Assembly (NCBI RefSeq): GCF_965363235.1
Contig: NC_134841.1
Location: forward strand, 38,593,440-38,657,439
Direction of reading: 5' to 3'
Length of the DNA: 64,000 nucleotides
From: Mytilus galloprovincialis
Taxonomy: Eukaryota > Mollusca > Bivalvia > Mytilida > Mytilidae
Shown here: one piece after another, positions 36,001-51,000 of the stretch
Layout of the letters: each line of letters starts with the position of its first letter
Position numbering within the stretch: the stretch's first letter is position 1
Made by a program: the position numbers and the translations under genes
The notes under the pieces: model-generated
The model's database searches: none
Told to the model about the DNA's origin: nothing
The model's input: only the letters and a program-made list of their open reading frames with translations

Positions 36001-39000
36001 GCACATTGCAGATAGTAAAAATACGAAATAGAAAGTATTGTTGCACAAGGAACAATGCAATATGTTTACAAGACTTGCAAGAAAAATGTAATAAGCTACA
36101 ATACTCTATTACTTTGTTTAAATGAGAATAGGTTTTCTAGAAACCGTACCTCTTAAATCTTTCTTCGATGAAAATATGTCATCCTTAATGGGTAGTCAAC
36201 CATTAACTATGACTTTACACAGCCACCAAAAGTTTTGTCAGGTATAAATTATATACTGTAAATTCAGAAATTATTGCAAGACTTTTTTTTAATGTGACTG
36301 TGAGTATTACAAAAAAAAGAATAAAAATAAATCTTTAATTAAATAGATTTTCCTGAAATCACAATATCTAATCTACCATTTTGTCAACTCGTTAAAAATT
36401 GTAATAATACATGCATGCAATAATTTCTTAATTTACAGTAGTTTGAAAATTAAGACATGCTTACTTAGCATTGCAGATAAGAGTTTTTAAATTCCTGCGT
36501 CTGAAATGCTTTTAATCACAAAGGTACAAACCAAAACATTTGAAAGCTCATTTATTTATTATTGATAACAGATGGTTTTTTTTTCTCTTTCAGTGTTTTC
36601 CTCTACAAAATCGTATATGACATCACCAGCTTCCCCACCTGTGGCCTCACCATCCTGGTCATTTAGCTCTAATCACTATGACAACATCATACAGTTACAG
36701 CCAGCATTAGAATTGTTGATACAATCTATATCAGATAACCTTACAGATTCTCAGTCACAGGTACAGGAAACACACTGATACACTCATAAAGAGTCAAGGA
36801 ACGTATATACAGATATTTATAAACTTGATTTTCTCATTAGTGTATTGTTTTAAAGAGATAAGATATATTGATTGTCATTGTGTAACACTAATGAGTAGTA
36901 TGTGTTAAAAAGATGAAAATAACATATATTTTTGTTTTAAACTAAGAGCTACATTGATTGACACAAAGCTTGAATGTGAAGATATTGTTATCTTAAAAGC
37001 GAATCTATGAACATGACACATTCTCAATTTTTGGGGATCATATTTTTTTTTTTTTAGGTAAATGTGAAATAGTCAGTTATCCATTAACAATTGTTTATCA
37101 TGATAGTTATCTATAAACTATATAAAGTCTTGAAACTGATATCATGATACAAAACATCTGACCACAGCTGTAAATTCACAAATTTTTGCCTGCAATTATT
37201 ATTGCATTTTTATTAAACAATGGACAAAAATGCCAGATTAACTAGTGCAATTTCATGAAATGCAGCATTCAAATAATGATATACAAATAAAATGTGAGTT
37301 TGCAGTAATAAAAATATCACAAAATTCAGAATTAACAGTATTATAACCATTTAATTTTGTCTTTTATTCATTGTAGGATTTTGTCAAAAGACTGTCCGAT
37401 ATAACACTTGAGTTTCTCTATGGCTTACTGAGTGATGCTTTAGATGTGCAGGAATCTGTCAAATATAAAATGAATAATGAATCAGAAGTAGAAGACATGA
37501 AGAAATCAATAGATGTAATACTAGAAGATATAGCAGACATCAGACAATGTCTTAGAAAGATAGAAAGAGAAAGAAAGCTAAAAGATGGAATAGAGGAAGT
37601 GAAAAGAGTACCTGATACCGATCATAAGGCTCTAGGAAACAAAACTGATGATGTAAGACATACAGAAAAGTAGTAGAAATAAATAGAATTTAATAATATA
37701 AGAAATAACAATAATTGAAGAAGTGTATTTGAAATGAAAGTAAAAAAGGGGGAAACATAGGAGGTTCTGGATGGGGATACAGAAGAGAGAATAATGGGCA
37801 AACATAAATTTAAAAAAAAGAGAGACTGATGGGGTGCTAAAATGTGAAGAATAGCAAATAGTCGGCCAAACAAACTAAGAAAGAAACATTACCAAAAAAT
37901 GCAAGTACATGTATACAGAGATGAAGACTCCTCCCCAATCCAGACCCTTACAATGAGCTTAGACTCCTCCCCAATCCAGACCCTCACAATGAGCTTAGAC
38001 TCCTCCCTAATCCAGACCCTCACAATGAGCTTAGACTCCTCCCCAATCCAGACGCTCACAATGAGCTTAGACTCCTCCCCAATCCAGACCCTCACAATGT
38101 GCTTAGACTCCTCCCCAATCCAGACCCTCACAATGAGCTTAGACTCCTTCCCAATCCAGACCCTCACAATGAGCTTAGACTCCTCCCCAATCCAGACCCT
38201 CAAAATGTCTCAGCTTCCATTTGAAAACATAACATTTTGGTAATTACAAAAACATGTAGATGGATTAATTGTGAGAAGAAATAAAAAACAGTGAAATATC
38301 AATAATAAAAGTAATTTTAAATGCACTAGAAGTTTCATTATTTATTTAAAAAAACATTGATTTTAAGAATTAATCAGTGTTCATGTTTATAATATTTCTA
38401 TATCTTAATGGAAGATTAAAATAATATGTACTATGCATTAATCAATAATTTTCAACCTTTACAATGACTGGTTTTACTTTGTAACAGGAAATTATACAAG
38501 ATGCAGTGTTATCCAACACTATTCCAACAGTGCAAGCCAGTCTACTAGAAAAGGGAGATAACTCTAGGGCTGATATAAATCATATAACAAACTGTAGTAT
38601 TGTGAAAGCTGTAAAATATCTATGGGAGAAACAATCTAAACCTGCTATAGCTATTTTGTCTAACTTGGTAATTATATTCAAAGAAGTGGTTTTTAACAGT
38701 CAGTGCACATTTAAAAAATATAATATTTTGAATCTGATACAAGTTTAGATTATTCATTTCAAAGATGTGCAGAAAAATATTTTTGATCTTGTTCAACTTT
38801 GATGCAAAAAAATGTTTTGAGTAGAAATTTGGCTTAATGAATTATATATGCCAATCAAATTTTTAGGACATTTAATTAATAATCCAAGTTCAAGATTTTT
38901 ACCTGAAAAATAGTAACTTTGACCAGGTATGAAATCAGAAATATACAATCAATAGCTTAAATATAAATTTAACAAAATATACTTCAGATTTATTGCTTTC

Positions 39001-42000
39001 ATTTTAGGGTTTAAATGTGAATAGTAAGTTATGGGAAGTGGCTGCCATTTGTGAAGACAGGACAATACGTGACTTTATTATTGAAGAGCTTACTGGTAGA
39101 AAATGTTTGACAGAGGAACAAATGGAGATAGTTGAATATGTAAATGAATTAGAAAAGAAATATCCAACATCTTCATTCAGTTCTGCTGTTAAAGATGCTA
39201 GAAAACAAGAGGTCCCATTAGACAGGTAATACTTTATGTATAAATCTAAGCACCAAATATTTGGTTTTGAAAGCTAAAAAAAGTTATATCAGGAGGAGTC
39301 AAAATTGAATTTGAAAAGAGGTACAAGAATTGTATTTTCAATGACATGTACATTTTATTCGTTAGGTTAAAGAATATATATTTGTCCTGTGTATTTTCTA
39401 TTACATTTACTTCTTTTTAATAGGTTAGAGAATATATTTTTGTCCTTTGGTGATTCTCCCGAGTATGATTTATCATCAGAATGTGGTGATTTATCTGCTA
39501 TGGTCTCAGAAGACCATCAAAATATAGGAAAATACAGCCATGTTTTGTTGGACTGGGTTCAAAGATGGGATCCAGATACGAAGGATCTGGTTATCATGGT
39601 AGAAGGTACTAGGAATTGTTTTATCTACTTAAATCAGATTTGTGTTACATTTATTTAATGTCAAAGAATAATTACAATGATCTTTTCTGTATAAACTAAA
39701 ATAACTGGTTTAATTTGTAAGCTATGAAATATGGAACTTTTCACCAAGTGTTACTTTTTAAAGCTGTAAGTAGAATGTCACTGTTTAAAAATGTAAAATA
39801 TGACCATTTTAACAAGGAGTTGCATTATAATTTGTTAGAATTTAAAAAAAATATATATAAAAATGAAGTGTTTATAAAATGTTAAAATTAATATTTTTAG
39901 ATTCTTAAAAAATGAAATCTGCTTTTTTCAGATCCAAAAGAATTAAAACTTGTACATTTGCGATATCTTTTACGGTATAACAAATTGGAAAAGCTGTTGT
40001 TATGGATACAAAAGGCTGTTGAAAAAGACTTTCCCATAATGCATCAGTTACTTGAACATTTGGCTGAGTGCACATCATATATCAAACTAGTCATCACTGA
40101 AGCATGTGCAAGGTATGGTGCTGTACCATAAAAATGATTATAGATTTAGAATTTGTAAAAATACCCACATCCCTGTTTTTTCTTTACTTGAACATCTAAG
40201 AAAATTTAAATTTTCAAAAGTGCATTGGTGATTTATTTCTTAATGTACACACATTTTGTTATTTCATAATTTGCTATTGTATTATGGGCAGATCTGAACT
40301 AAGACAGTATTTGCTCTATTACAAACTATTTGCATTTTGTATAATCTGATCAACCTTGGTAGTGCCAGATTTCATTTCATTTTAATTCAATTTATATTAA
40401 TTGAAAAATTTGTCAATTTTAACTGAATATTTAAGAAAAATAAATGATAGGACAATGTTTTGCCCAAACAGAACACCATTAAAAGCTTTTTTGTTAATCT
40501 GTTGTAGGAAAGGTGTATTTTTGAAAACTGAGGAATTCAACACCCTAGTTTCTGACCTAAGATTAGTAGGAGGAGCCTTGGAACTGCCACACCCACTCAG
40601 TAACAGTACATTGGAAGAATTAGAAAACTTTCACAGAGACTTCATACAATATTGTGTAAAGAACAACCTGCCTACTGTTGTGTGGCAATACTGTACTACC
40701 CATAAGTAATTGTTGTATTGATTTACAGTTTATAGATCAACTAGTGAACTGTAATTTTTGATAAAGTATAATTTGATTATACTGCACTTTGATTTAAAAG
40801 CAATTTTATTTTTTTATACCTTTGAAAAAATTTTTTTTTTTTAGTTTTTTTTTCTCTAAATTGTTTTCTTTTATATCATTTAGTCTTGATTCACATCTGG
40901 CCTCACGGTCATAAAACTTTTGAGCATAATTTTTGTACTCGGACTCGAAAATCAACCAATCAAATTGCTGGATTTCATGTTTTGAGCATGATTTTTGTGC
41001 TCCGAGCACTGAGCAAAGTTTTATGCCTTCAGGCCTGAACTAAATAATTTATTTATAAGAAAAGAGCCATATAAACTATTTACCATCGAACTCTATTAAT
41101 AGAGTTATTGAAATATGACCACTGAGGATTTATTTAATTTCATGGATACCAATTTTCTTGGAAAGGGGAAATTTATTTTCAAGAATATTTGATTTCATGT
41201 ATTCTCCTAACATTCCATACAAAAAATTTAAAAAAAATCATACTGCATTGAACATTTAATTTGTTGTTCACCTATACACACAAAATCCACAAAATGGTAT
41301 CTTAGGCCACACCAATTTGATCCCTTGTTCGACGGACCCGCCCGCACCTATTTTTTTCAAAACAGAATTTTTTTATTTTTTTTATATTCCCGCTTTCCGC
41401 ATCCGGAATTGTAATCATGTCCATTTCCCGCACTGTTTTTTTGTGTAAATATTATAAAAAGATATCAACATTTGTTAAATTTATCACAGTCTAACCTGTA
41501 TATAACGATTTTAAACATAAAAGCACCCCACCACACTGTGTAAATATCTGTGAGAATATTTGTTTCAGCATGAAACCTGGGAGTGCTCCGATAAAAAGTT
41601 ATAACAGCGGGTATTTCCGTGAAGAACAAAAAATTGGTTTCTTTCCCCCTTACTTATATTCCCTATCAGAAAATGATCGTTGTTAGAATAAAGTACAAAG
41701 AACTTCTGAAGGATTTGCCTTCAACTGCAATTATATTGTATGCTGGCGAAACAAAACTATCCATAGCCGCTGCATGTTTATGCACCTGTCCTGATTGATT
41801 CAGGAGCATGTCGTTCAGCAGTTATCGTTTGTTGATGTTGTTCATTGGTATTTCCCGTTTGGATATATAAATTAGATAGTTGGTTTTCCTGTTCGAATTG
41901 TGTACGCTAATAATTTTGGGGTCCTTTATAGCTTCCTGTTTGGTCTGTATCAAAGCCCTGTGTAAAAGGCCGTACTCGACCTGTGTTTGTTATTATCAGG

Positions 42001-45000
42001 TTGAGAACAACCCTCCCTCAGACAAGGGGTCATTTTACTGATGTAGAAAAGAAAATAGAAATACCAAGGATTTATATAGTTCTTCTATACAAAACCTTTG
42101 AACACTTAGAATTTTGTACTCAAAAAGAGGAGAGTTGCATCATATTTTAAACAAATTTTTCTTAAAAAGGGGTCCACTTATTTTGAACAATATTAAACTG
42201 TTAAAAGTAAATGTGTTAACATGGTTCAAGTCCAGGAATATTACTAAATTCTTGGACATGTTTTGACCATTTAATACCAGATAGATATATAGTTCTATGA
42301 GAAAATATGAGCCCTTTTGTACAAACAAATATATTATAACTTATATTGATCCCTCATAAAACATGTAAAAGGGATATTTATAACATTAAGGGGTTGCCCC
42401 CAAACTGATTATGATTTGGATGGAGAATTGTCTCATTGTCAGTCACACATACATAGACCAGATTTAATTATTTCTTGGTGAACAGGGAAAAAATACTTCA
42501 GAAATTAAAGAAATGTCAAAGTACAAGTGATAAATCAAGTTTTAATATGTCAAAACCTATTATTTTATCTTTACAAAAAAAAATTATAATCGCTCGCCTT
42601 TACTTTTCAAGCTTCGCCTCAAAAATTTGCAAATTAAATATTTTTTTATTAAAATTTTCAAATCGCTCGCTCGCCCCAAATTTTGGAGTCCAAAAATCTG
42701 TAGAACAAGAAATTAAATTGATGTGGCCTTAGAATAATCAGTAATAACATGTATATAAATTGTATTGAAAACTAGTTTAAAGTTTTGGTAATAATAGTTG
42801 ATGCATATGTTTATTCAATTATTTTTAGGTTATCTTATAGTTGGCTAAAGAAATTTCTACATAGTAATGAAGAGTGTTGTTGGCTGTCTATGCTAGTATC
42901 AATGTACAGACTTAGACATAAACCAAATGGTAAATATATAACCACACTGAAATACACAAAATACACACACAAATAAATAATGTAGTTGGCTGTCTGTTAG
43001 TATCATGTTCAGACATATACCAAATTGTAAATATATAAACAAAATCAACCTGAAAATGTAACTTATCAATGAAATTTAAAAAAAAAATAACATATTAAGT
43101 AAAAATATTGAAACACATAAATAAAAACTAGTACAGATTTATGGAAAACTATAAAGCATCTTGACTAATAAAAGCATAAAGGTGATAGAAATCCATTTTT
43201 TATTAGTTGTCCCACATGTATTGATTTATAGATTGTTCTGCTATGGTTGATGCAAGCATCAGTAATGGACAACTTATATGGTCTTTAAAAAAACCTGAAA
43301 TTGGAGAAATCGTGAAGAATGGGGAAGTTCTTACTGCCATGGCAACAGCGATGTATTCAGAGAATAAATTGCAACAGGTATATTGATTTACATTGTGGTC
43401 ATCAAGAATCCAATTTTTTGTTCATATAAGTTTTAAATGATGTTTTTTTCAGGAGTTATGGCCCTTAATTGCTTTAACAAAGACACTTATAAATGTATTG
43501 AAACCTTGTTAGCTGTATTTTTACAGCCTCTTTTCAAAACTTAAGTCAGGCTGCTGTTTTTCTATTTTTTTTTAGAAATGTTTCAAATTTAAAAAATAAA
43601 CGTCACACTTAACTCTTAAACATATAAATGAACTAAAATTAAAAACATACAAGACTAACAAAGCGCAGAGGCTCCTGACTTTGGACAGGCACAAAAATGC
43701 AGCAGGGTTGAACAGATATTTCAACACTTTCCCTATACGTCTAGATAATTCAGGGCTCACGCTCATCATCGGACATTTTTAATTTTTACCAAGTTAATGA
43801 AACATCAATTTTTTATTGATAATTAAAGAAATTCAGACATAAACAATTCATTTTCTTAGGAAAAGAGGTTGGAGCATTGTCTTTACAGTGTGTAGCAGGT
43901 TACTTACAAGACAATTTTTATCACTTCGTGCCCTGCCAGTTCTTTTTACTCGAAAACGTACATCAACCTAACTTTTGGCAGCAAAATAAGTTTGTTACTT
44001 CATTTAAAAGTGATAAAAGTTGCCTCCAGTAAATGTGTAATCCTTTTATTGCATTAAAAACGTAATGTTCCTTTCCAAATAGCTTGTCAAACAAATTTTT
44101 CTTGCAATTGGCCCCCATTGACCGTTTCTAACTACTGATTGGAATCGGACCAGCTTTCACCAAAAACCATATTTTTACAATAATAACTACGGACACATAT
44201 GGAACATCAGACAGAAGAATATTGATCCAAAAAATAAAAGTTGCGCGTTCCATACACATTAGAATACTTTTGGTTACATCTTATTGATTGGTGTATATAT
44301 ATAATTCCCTATAATTTATATGGATTGTTTCAAAATATTGATTCTAATATGACGTGCTTCTTTCGCTTTGCAAACAACACCGTGATCAAATTCTCCATAT
44401 ATCTATACTTAGCGCAGACTCAGAGATATACATAATAATGGCTGTTACAATATACTTCCCACGTAAATCCACATGTATTGGAACCTATTTGTAAACCATT
44501 TGCCGATTTTATTTTTTTTTTTAAATTGCAGTTAAAAAAGTCAAAATAACTTATTCTAATTTGGATGCATAATAAAAAGAAGTAATGCACAAGAGCTCGG
44601 AGAAATCAACAAAATAAAAATAAAATAAAATTCCGCGAAAGTCTTTTAATGTTTTTGACGCATTTAAGTCATTTCAAAACATGACGTCATACAAATGAAA
44701 ACGCTACAGTTGAACGTTTTCTGAAAAGTGAACCATCGAAATTCGTATAATATTGTATTAAAATTGATTTGTAAGGTAGGTTTTGTTTTATTTTCTATTC
44801 TATTGCATTTTTCGCATATTTACTGATTTCAGCAAGTCAACATGGCGGCTCCTTAGTTACAAAATGTCAACTTTGGATTTGACGGTAGCTTACGAGAAAA
44901 ACATGTAAATTAAAAATGTCAAATGTTGGGTTTGTGAATTTAAAGAATTAAACAGATTTTTTTTTCTAGCGGTTATTCACTAAACAATCCATGCAAGCTA

Positions 45001-48000
45001 CAGATTTTATGATTATTTGAGCTTTATCGAACCGGGAGTAAAAAAAGAACAGCCATACACAGAGCATACCTACCATCGCTTCAGTTTTTAATGACCGTAT
45101 TTGTCCTATTAGAATCGAAATAATTCATGGAAGCTATAGATTGTTGGAAATTTACACATGGCCTGGGCCGTGTAAATTTCCAACAATCTATGGCTTCCAT
45201 GAATTATTTCTTAATTAAAGTTGCTTAACTCTGAGACTTATACTAATATCAATATATTATGGCCCAGCTTAACTTTGTATATCTTTTGATAAGAAACACT
45301 GAATTTCATACACAAGATAGTTTTTAATCAAATTGGTATTGATATATTATAATTTATTTAACTTTTTGATATAAAAAAACATACTTTTAGTGCTAGATAT
45401 TTAGTTGGTAGTTTCTCACAAGAACCTAAACTTAAACAACTTTGAATTTGAACAGTTACTTTAATTGTATACTCAGATATGAATTGAACAATATAAAAAG
45501 AACATTATTTACATATGACCCTTTATACTATAGTAAAATCCAAACATTGTAGCGCAGTGCTCGAATGAGCATTTCTCTTTCAAATCTTACCACTTCTCCC
45601 TATCAGTTTTTAAAAGAGAAGTCACTTCTCCCTATGATTCTGAAGTAGTGTGAGCCCTGTAATGTAGAATAAACAAACATATGCAATACTTCTAAAATAC
45701 TTTATTTTATAGGACTTTTTAGAAACTTACTTCCAAATGCCTGAATCTGTTTTAAAATTGCAATTAAGTAAGAATTCTTTTCCCTTGTTTGGAAGTATAC
45801 CAGTATAAATATGGATTCCCTGTAGTGAAGAGCAACAGTCAGAAGTAAAATAGAAAACAATGCGTTTACTTAATAAAAGTTTACAAAAAATTCCAGCTTG
45901 ATAATTGAATTTGATATGAGTATTTTAGAAGACAAAATACTGTTAATTGTTTTGAAGCTTATTTTAACTACCGTAAATATCATCTGTAATGCAAGCACTA
46001 ATTATTAATTCTTCATGGAGCTTCATAGGCATGGAGCAGTTCTTCTTCCTGAATGGGGAGATAACCCACTGCAAATTTTGATTTTAGAGCAAAATTTGTG
46101 AATCAACAAGTAAGTTTCATAAAAGGCACTCATATATGTCTGTATTGCAGATATAAAATTCAGTCCTGATTTTCTCAAAAACAATAATATTAAAATTACT
46201 GGTAAGTGGCCATGGTATGTATAAGTTATAACATGTTTATATAGTGCAAAAGAAGATCCTTTCAAATACCATTTTTGATGAATTCATATATTATTCTATT
46301 GATATTTTCCATAATTTCATTATTATATTTTTCATCAGATTGTAGGAGACCAAAACAGTGCACCAGTAATTCTAGGAATTGAGAATACAGAGCTTGAGAA
46401 AGCATTACAGATTTTCCCAAAACTTCACTCTGCTTTATTTCCTGCGCTGGCCAAGGAATCTGCTCAAAATGATGTCACAATCTATCAGCTGTTAATGGTA
46501 TTTCATTAAATTTCTTAAAACTCATCAAATACAAAATTTATAACATTCTTATATGTAGTTTGTATTCTTATCAACACATATTCAGTTAAATAATGGATAA
46601 AAGTTATTAAAAATTGTCTGATATAGTAATAAACAAAGATGACAATAGTTTACTGATGTTAAAATCTTGTAAATTGATTAGGAAGAGACAAGTCTAGTTA
46701 ACAAACTAAATCTGAGGGACCTGCATGAACTTTAAAAGAAGGGAGACTGAGTTAGTTCACAGGATAAAATAGGAATCGTCTCCTATTTGAACACACATTT
46801 TGTTGAATGTTACAAGGTACAGACACTGAATTGTTCAAATAAAATTTATGGTCATGTATTATTTAGTTGAAAAAAGAAAAATTGAAACTGTTCATAGTTA
46901 GAAAATTGGTAGTATGGGTCTTCAATTCTTAGTTTAGAGGGCTTATGGCTATTATGTTGTACAAAATAAGACATTATTCTTGCTAGTGCATTTATGTGTT
47001 TTTATTATATTTGTTTTGATACATATTATTCAGGATAATGCTCCATTTGATCCCAGAAAGTTATTTGGTTGGCAGCCTGTAAACACACTTGCATCAGATG
47101 GTAAGGAAAAAGAACTGAAAGCACATGCTGGCGTACTGATTACTATTCATTAAAATAACATATTTTATAACATAGGAATGAAAACAAATGGATTGGATAC
47201 AAGTTGCACCACAACTTAGCAATGTCTGTCCAATAATGATATAGTTACACTTATAATACAGTTATATACTTACTTATATTGAGTTTCGATATAAATAAAT
47301 TTTTTATCTGTCAGTACCAGTAGTTATATTCAATTTAAAAAAGGAGATAGAAATAAACCTTTTTATATTGATGTACATCTGCCATAGTTTCTTTTTTACA
47401 GATTTTTATGCCCGACCTACGATAGTAGAGGGCCATTATGTTTTCTGGTCTGTGTGTCCTTTCATTCGTCCGTTTGTTCATTCGTCCCTTCATTCGTCCA
47501 TTCGTTCGTCCGTTCGTCTGTCCCGCTTCAGGTTAAAGTTTTTGGTCAAGGTAGTTTTTAATGAAGCTGAAGTCCAATCAACTTGAAACTTAGTACACTT
47601 GTTGCTTATGATAGGGTCTTCCTAATTTTAATGCCAAATTAGATTTTTTACCCAATTTCACAGTCCATTGAACATGGAAAATGATAGTGCGAGTGGGGCA
47701 TCCATGTACTTTGGACACATTCTTGTTATTTTCTTATTCAGAGTTTCTGTACAGTAGGATTTAAATTTCAAGTGTGTTCAAAATTAAGAATTGTTTCCAA
47801 TTGAATACTTTACACTGAATGTGATGGCAATATCAGGTTGACAAAAGAATTTGGAATATTGTTATCTGTAGAAATAGACCACTTTCTTTTAAATAATTGA
47901 AAAACTTAAAAAGTTAATCCCCCTTTGAGCTAAGACATTTGAAAAATTCTGTAGCAATTTTTGACATTTTGTTGATGAATTTTGTTTGAAGACACTTTTT

Positions 48001-51000
48001 ATTAATCTTTTAAAAAGTAATAACCCTACATCAAATTTCAATAGAAATACGTTCTGTTCCATTCCATACAATTAGTTCTGATGGATGTGTATTTTAGTCA
48101 TATTGCTATACATTTATACTTGTATTTCTCATATATTTCTAAAAAAGTATACATTAAAACAATACATTACAGAAAGTCCAAAAGAAATGCCTTATTTCTC
48201 TCAGCCAGACTTGGTCAATAAATATGGATATACAGAGAAAATCAGATATATGTATTACCTCAAACAGGGGAGACCATCCTTTGCTTTTGTGTCATTTCTG
48301 GCTGAAGCTTATGACATGGAACCTACTGGTATAACACAACAAAGGTAATATTCAAATGGTGCTGAATTTATTTCATATTCTGTTTTTTAAAAGGGACTAG
48401 AAAGATTTGAGAATTAATTTTGTGGCCATTCATTATGTGTATGGACAACACATTTAATTTTGGTTTCAAATTACAGAAAACAAAATATATTACTTGATTG
48501 GTAGTTGTAATTCCAATTTTAAGGCATATAGGGGTTTTACTATTAATAATCATTGCTTTATTTATACTTGCTCACTGTTAAATATTGATGTCTGCTTACT
48601 GTTAGTGCCAAAATGTATGCAATGTTTTTTATTATTGTGAAACTCCAATTTATAAGTGATAACATTTGTTGTATGCGACATGTCCTGCAATCTCAATTTT
48701 TTGTTCATTCTTCAATACCAACAAGCAATGCACACAAAAAAATCTGAATTTTGCACATTTCATAATTGAAGACAATGTGACCCATTTTATTTTGGTATGG
48801 TAATAACTGTTGGTTAATTTTTATGTTCCCAGCTACTCCTATGTCTATTATAGTAAGAATTCATAATATATTTTGCCTCTGATTTAACCTATTCCTTATA
48901 TTTTTATTTTTCACTTTTTTGTAGAATTCAAGATGCTACTAATACAGCACTGTGGATAGGAGTAAAGAATTTTTCCAATACACAGGTCGCTAGTACATGT
49001 GTGGTATTTATGGAAATGTTAGGTCAAGATACCTGTATATTAAGGACATATCTACAGGTTGGAAATGAAATTTTATCAGACCTCAATTCAAATGTGACAG
49101 GCAATGTTGACAAAAGGAAGGAATTGGTTCAGAAGAATGATAATGATATAGGTATTTATATAGTTTGGCAATTTATAGCTTGATATGCAGTTTTGGTTTG
49201 CTCATTGGTAAAGGCCAAATTACAGGTGACAGGCTCTTATTGTAAAACTCTCATTTATAGAGTTATTGTCTTGTATAATTAGTATGGAGATCTATAGTTG
49301 CTAACTTCTACCTCATTAGGTCTCCAGTGGAAAGTTGTCTCATTGGCAATCACATACCACATCTTTTTCCTTTTCATATATTTATAATCTAAGCTTTCAT
49401 ACTATTCCTACTAAAATTTTGTACAAGTTATTAGAATGGGGCTTTAATTTGAATTAAATCTTAGACATTCAAAAAAATACTTGTCTAATTAGATTGCATG
49501 GGAGATTGTCTTGGCTTGTTCTGTTAGTGTAGTTTTATAATAATTTCTGACCAGTTGTAGAGTTTGATTTGATGAAACAAATTTCGAATTGGTCAAAATG
49601 TTTAATGATATAAAATAGGTGGACCAAGCACTAACAGTCAAAGGACTAAAAATAAAAATCCATTAGACTTTCATTTCAAGATTTATAATATTAAATCTCT
49701 CTTTCATGGTTCTGGACATTAAGTAAGAAAATTACTATCCCCCTATTGGCAAAAAAGATATGAGTTATTTTAAATTTGGGATATTCGACAATCTCTATAA
49801 ATACATCTGAAATCTTTTTTTATCAGTGTCATGGATTTGTGCCTGTGTCTTAAGAAGAGGAAAGAATGCCAAACTGTTGTTACAGAAATTAGAAGATGCA
49901 ATTTTAAATAATTTGGACAAAGAAAATATCAACAGGTATTATATAGTATCCTATTAAAGTATAAAACAATAACATCAGCTCCTGACATGACAAATTTAAA
50001 ACAATTCAAATGAGAATACTATAAATGGACTGATTGATGTTCAAAACTAGAAATGAAAGCAGATATGATATACATCAACAAACAGCATACACTCTTTTGA
50101 TAAAAAACAGACATGAGGTGGACATCAATGAGATTACAATCATATAATGCTTATATGATTTGCATATCTGTAATTTATACTTGAATTGGATTGGTCAATA
50201 AGAATTTTTCTCTTGGTTTACACTTCGATAAATCAAGTTTCCAAAACTACTTTCGTATTGTTTTCATGCGCTATACACATTCTTGCAGGTCAGCAAATTG
50301 AGCTGAAAAAAACAAATGCATAACAATTGTTTCTATTCTAATGCATATTTAACAAAAAAGAAATAAAATTAATGCACTAAAGTTTCAAAAAATGTATAAA
50401 AATGAAATTTCAATAAAATTCCGCTAAAATTCGTGAATGATGTGGCGAATTTACGTCATGGCAAAACACGACGTCATACAAATAAAAACTTTCAAGGGAA
50501 AGTTTATTTCGTTACGTGTACACTTCAAATTCGGATAATTACTCATTAAAATGAAATTTTGAAGGTAGGTGCTATTTTATTTTAATTTCTGTTGCATTTA
50601 TAGAACATTTTTGGATTTTAGAAAGGCAATATGGCGGCCAATTCCTTAGTTACGACCTGTCAGTTGTGCATGTGATTGTTATTATAGTAGCCTTTACACA
50701 AAAAAATGTTAAAAAAAAAATCGCGATTATTTGGCTAAAGAATTATAAGGATCAAACACATTTTTTCTAGAGGTTATTGATGTGTAAACCGGGGCGATTA
50801 ACTCATAAACTGAATAAAAGTCCAAAGGACTTTTATGTAAAGTTTGTGAGTAAGAGCCCCGGTTTACACATCAATAACCTCTAGAAAAAATGTGTTTCAT
50901 CCTATAATAACACAATATAACCAGAAAAGACCCATCTACAGGGTAACATTTTATCTTCAGGAAAGGTGACATAACAGTGCTGGTTTTTTTTCTTTGTGTA

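Noticed and set aside
37889..38243. Repetitive open frames on both strands (12-residue period)
   Set aside because: By-products of a 36-bp minisatellite in an intron; no flanking coding signal.
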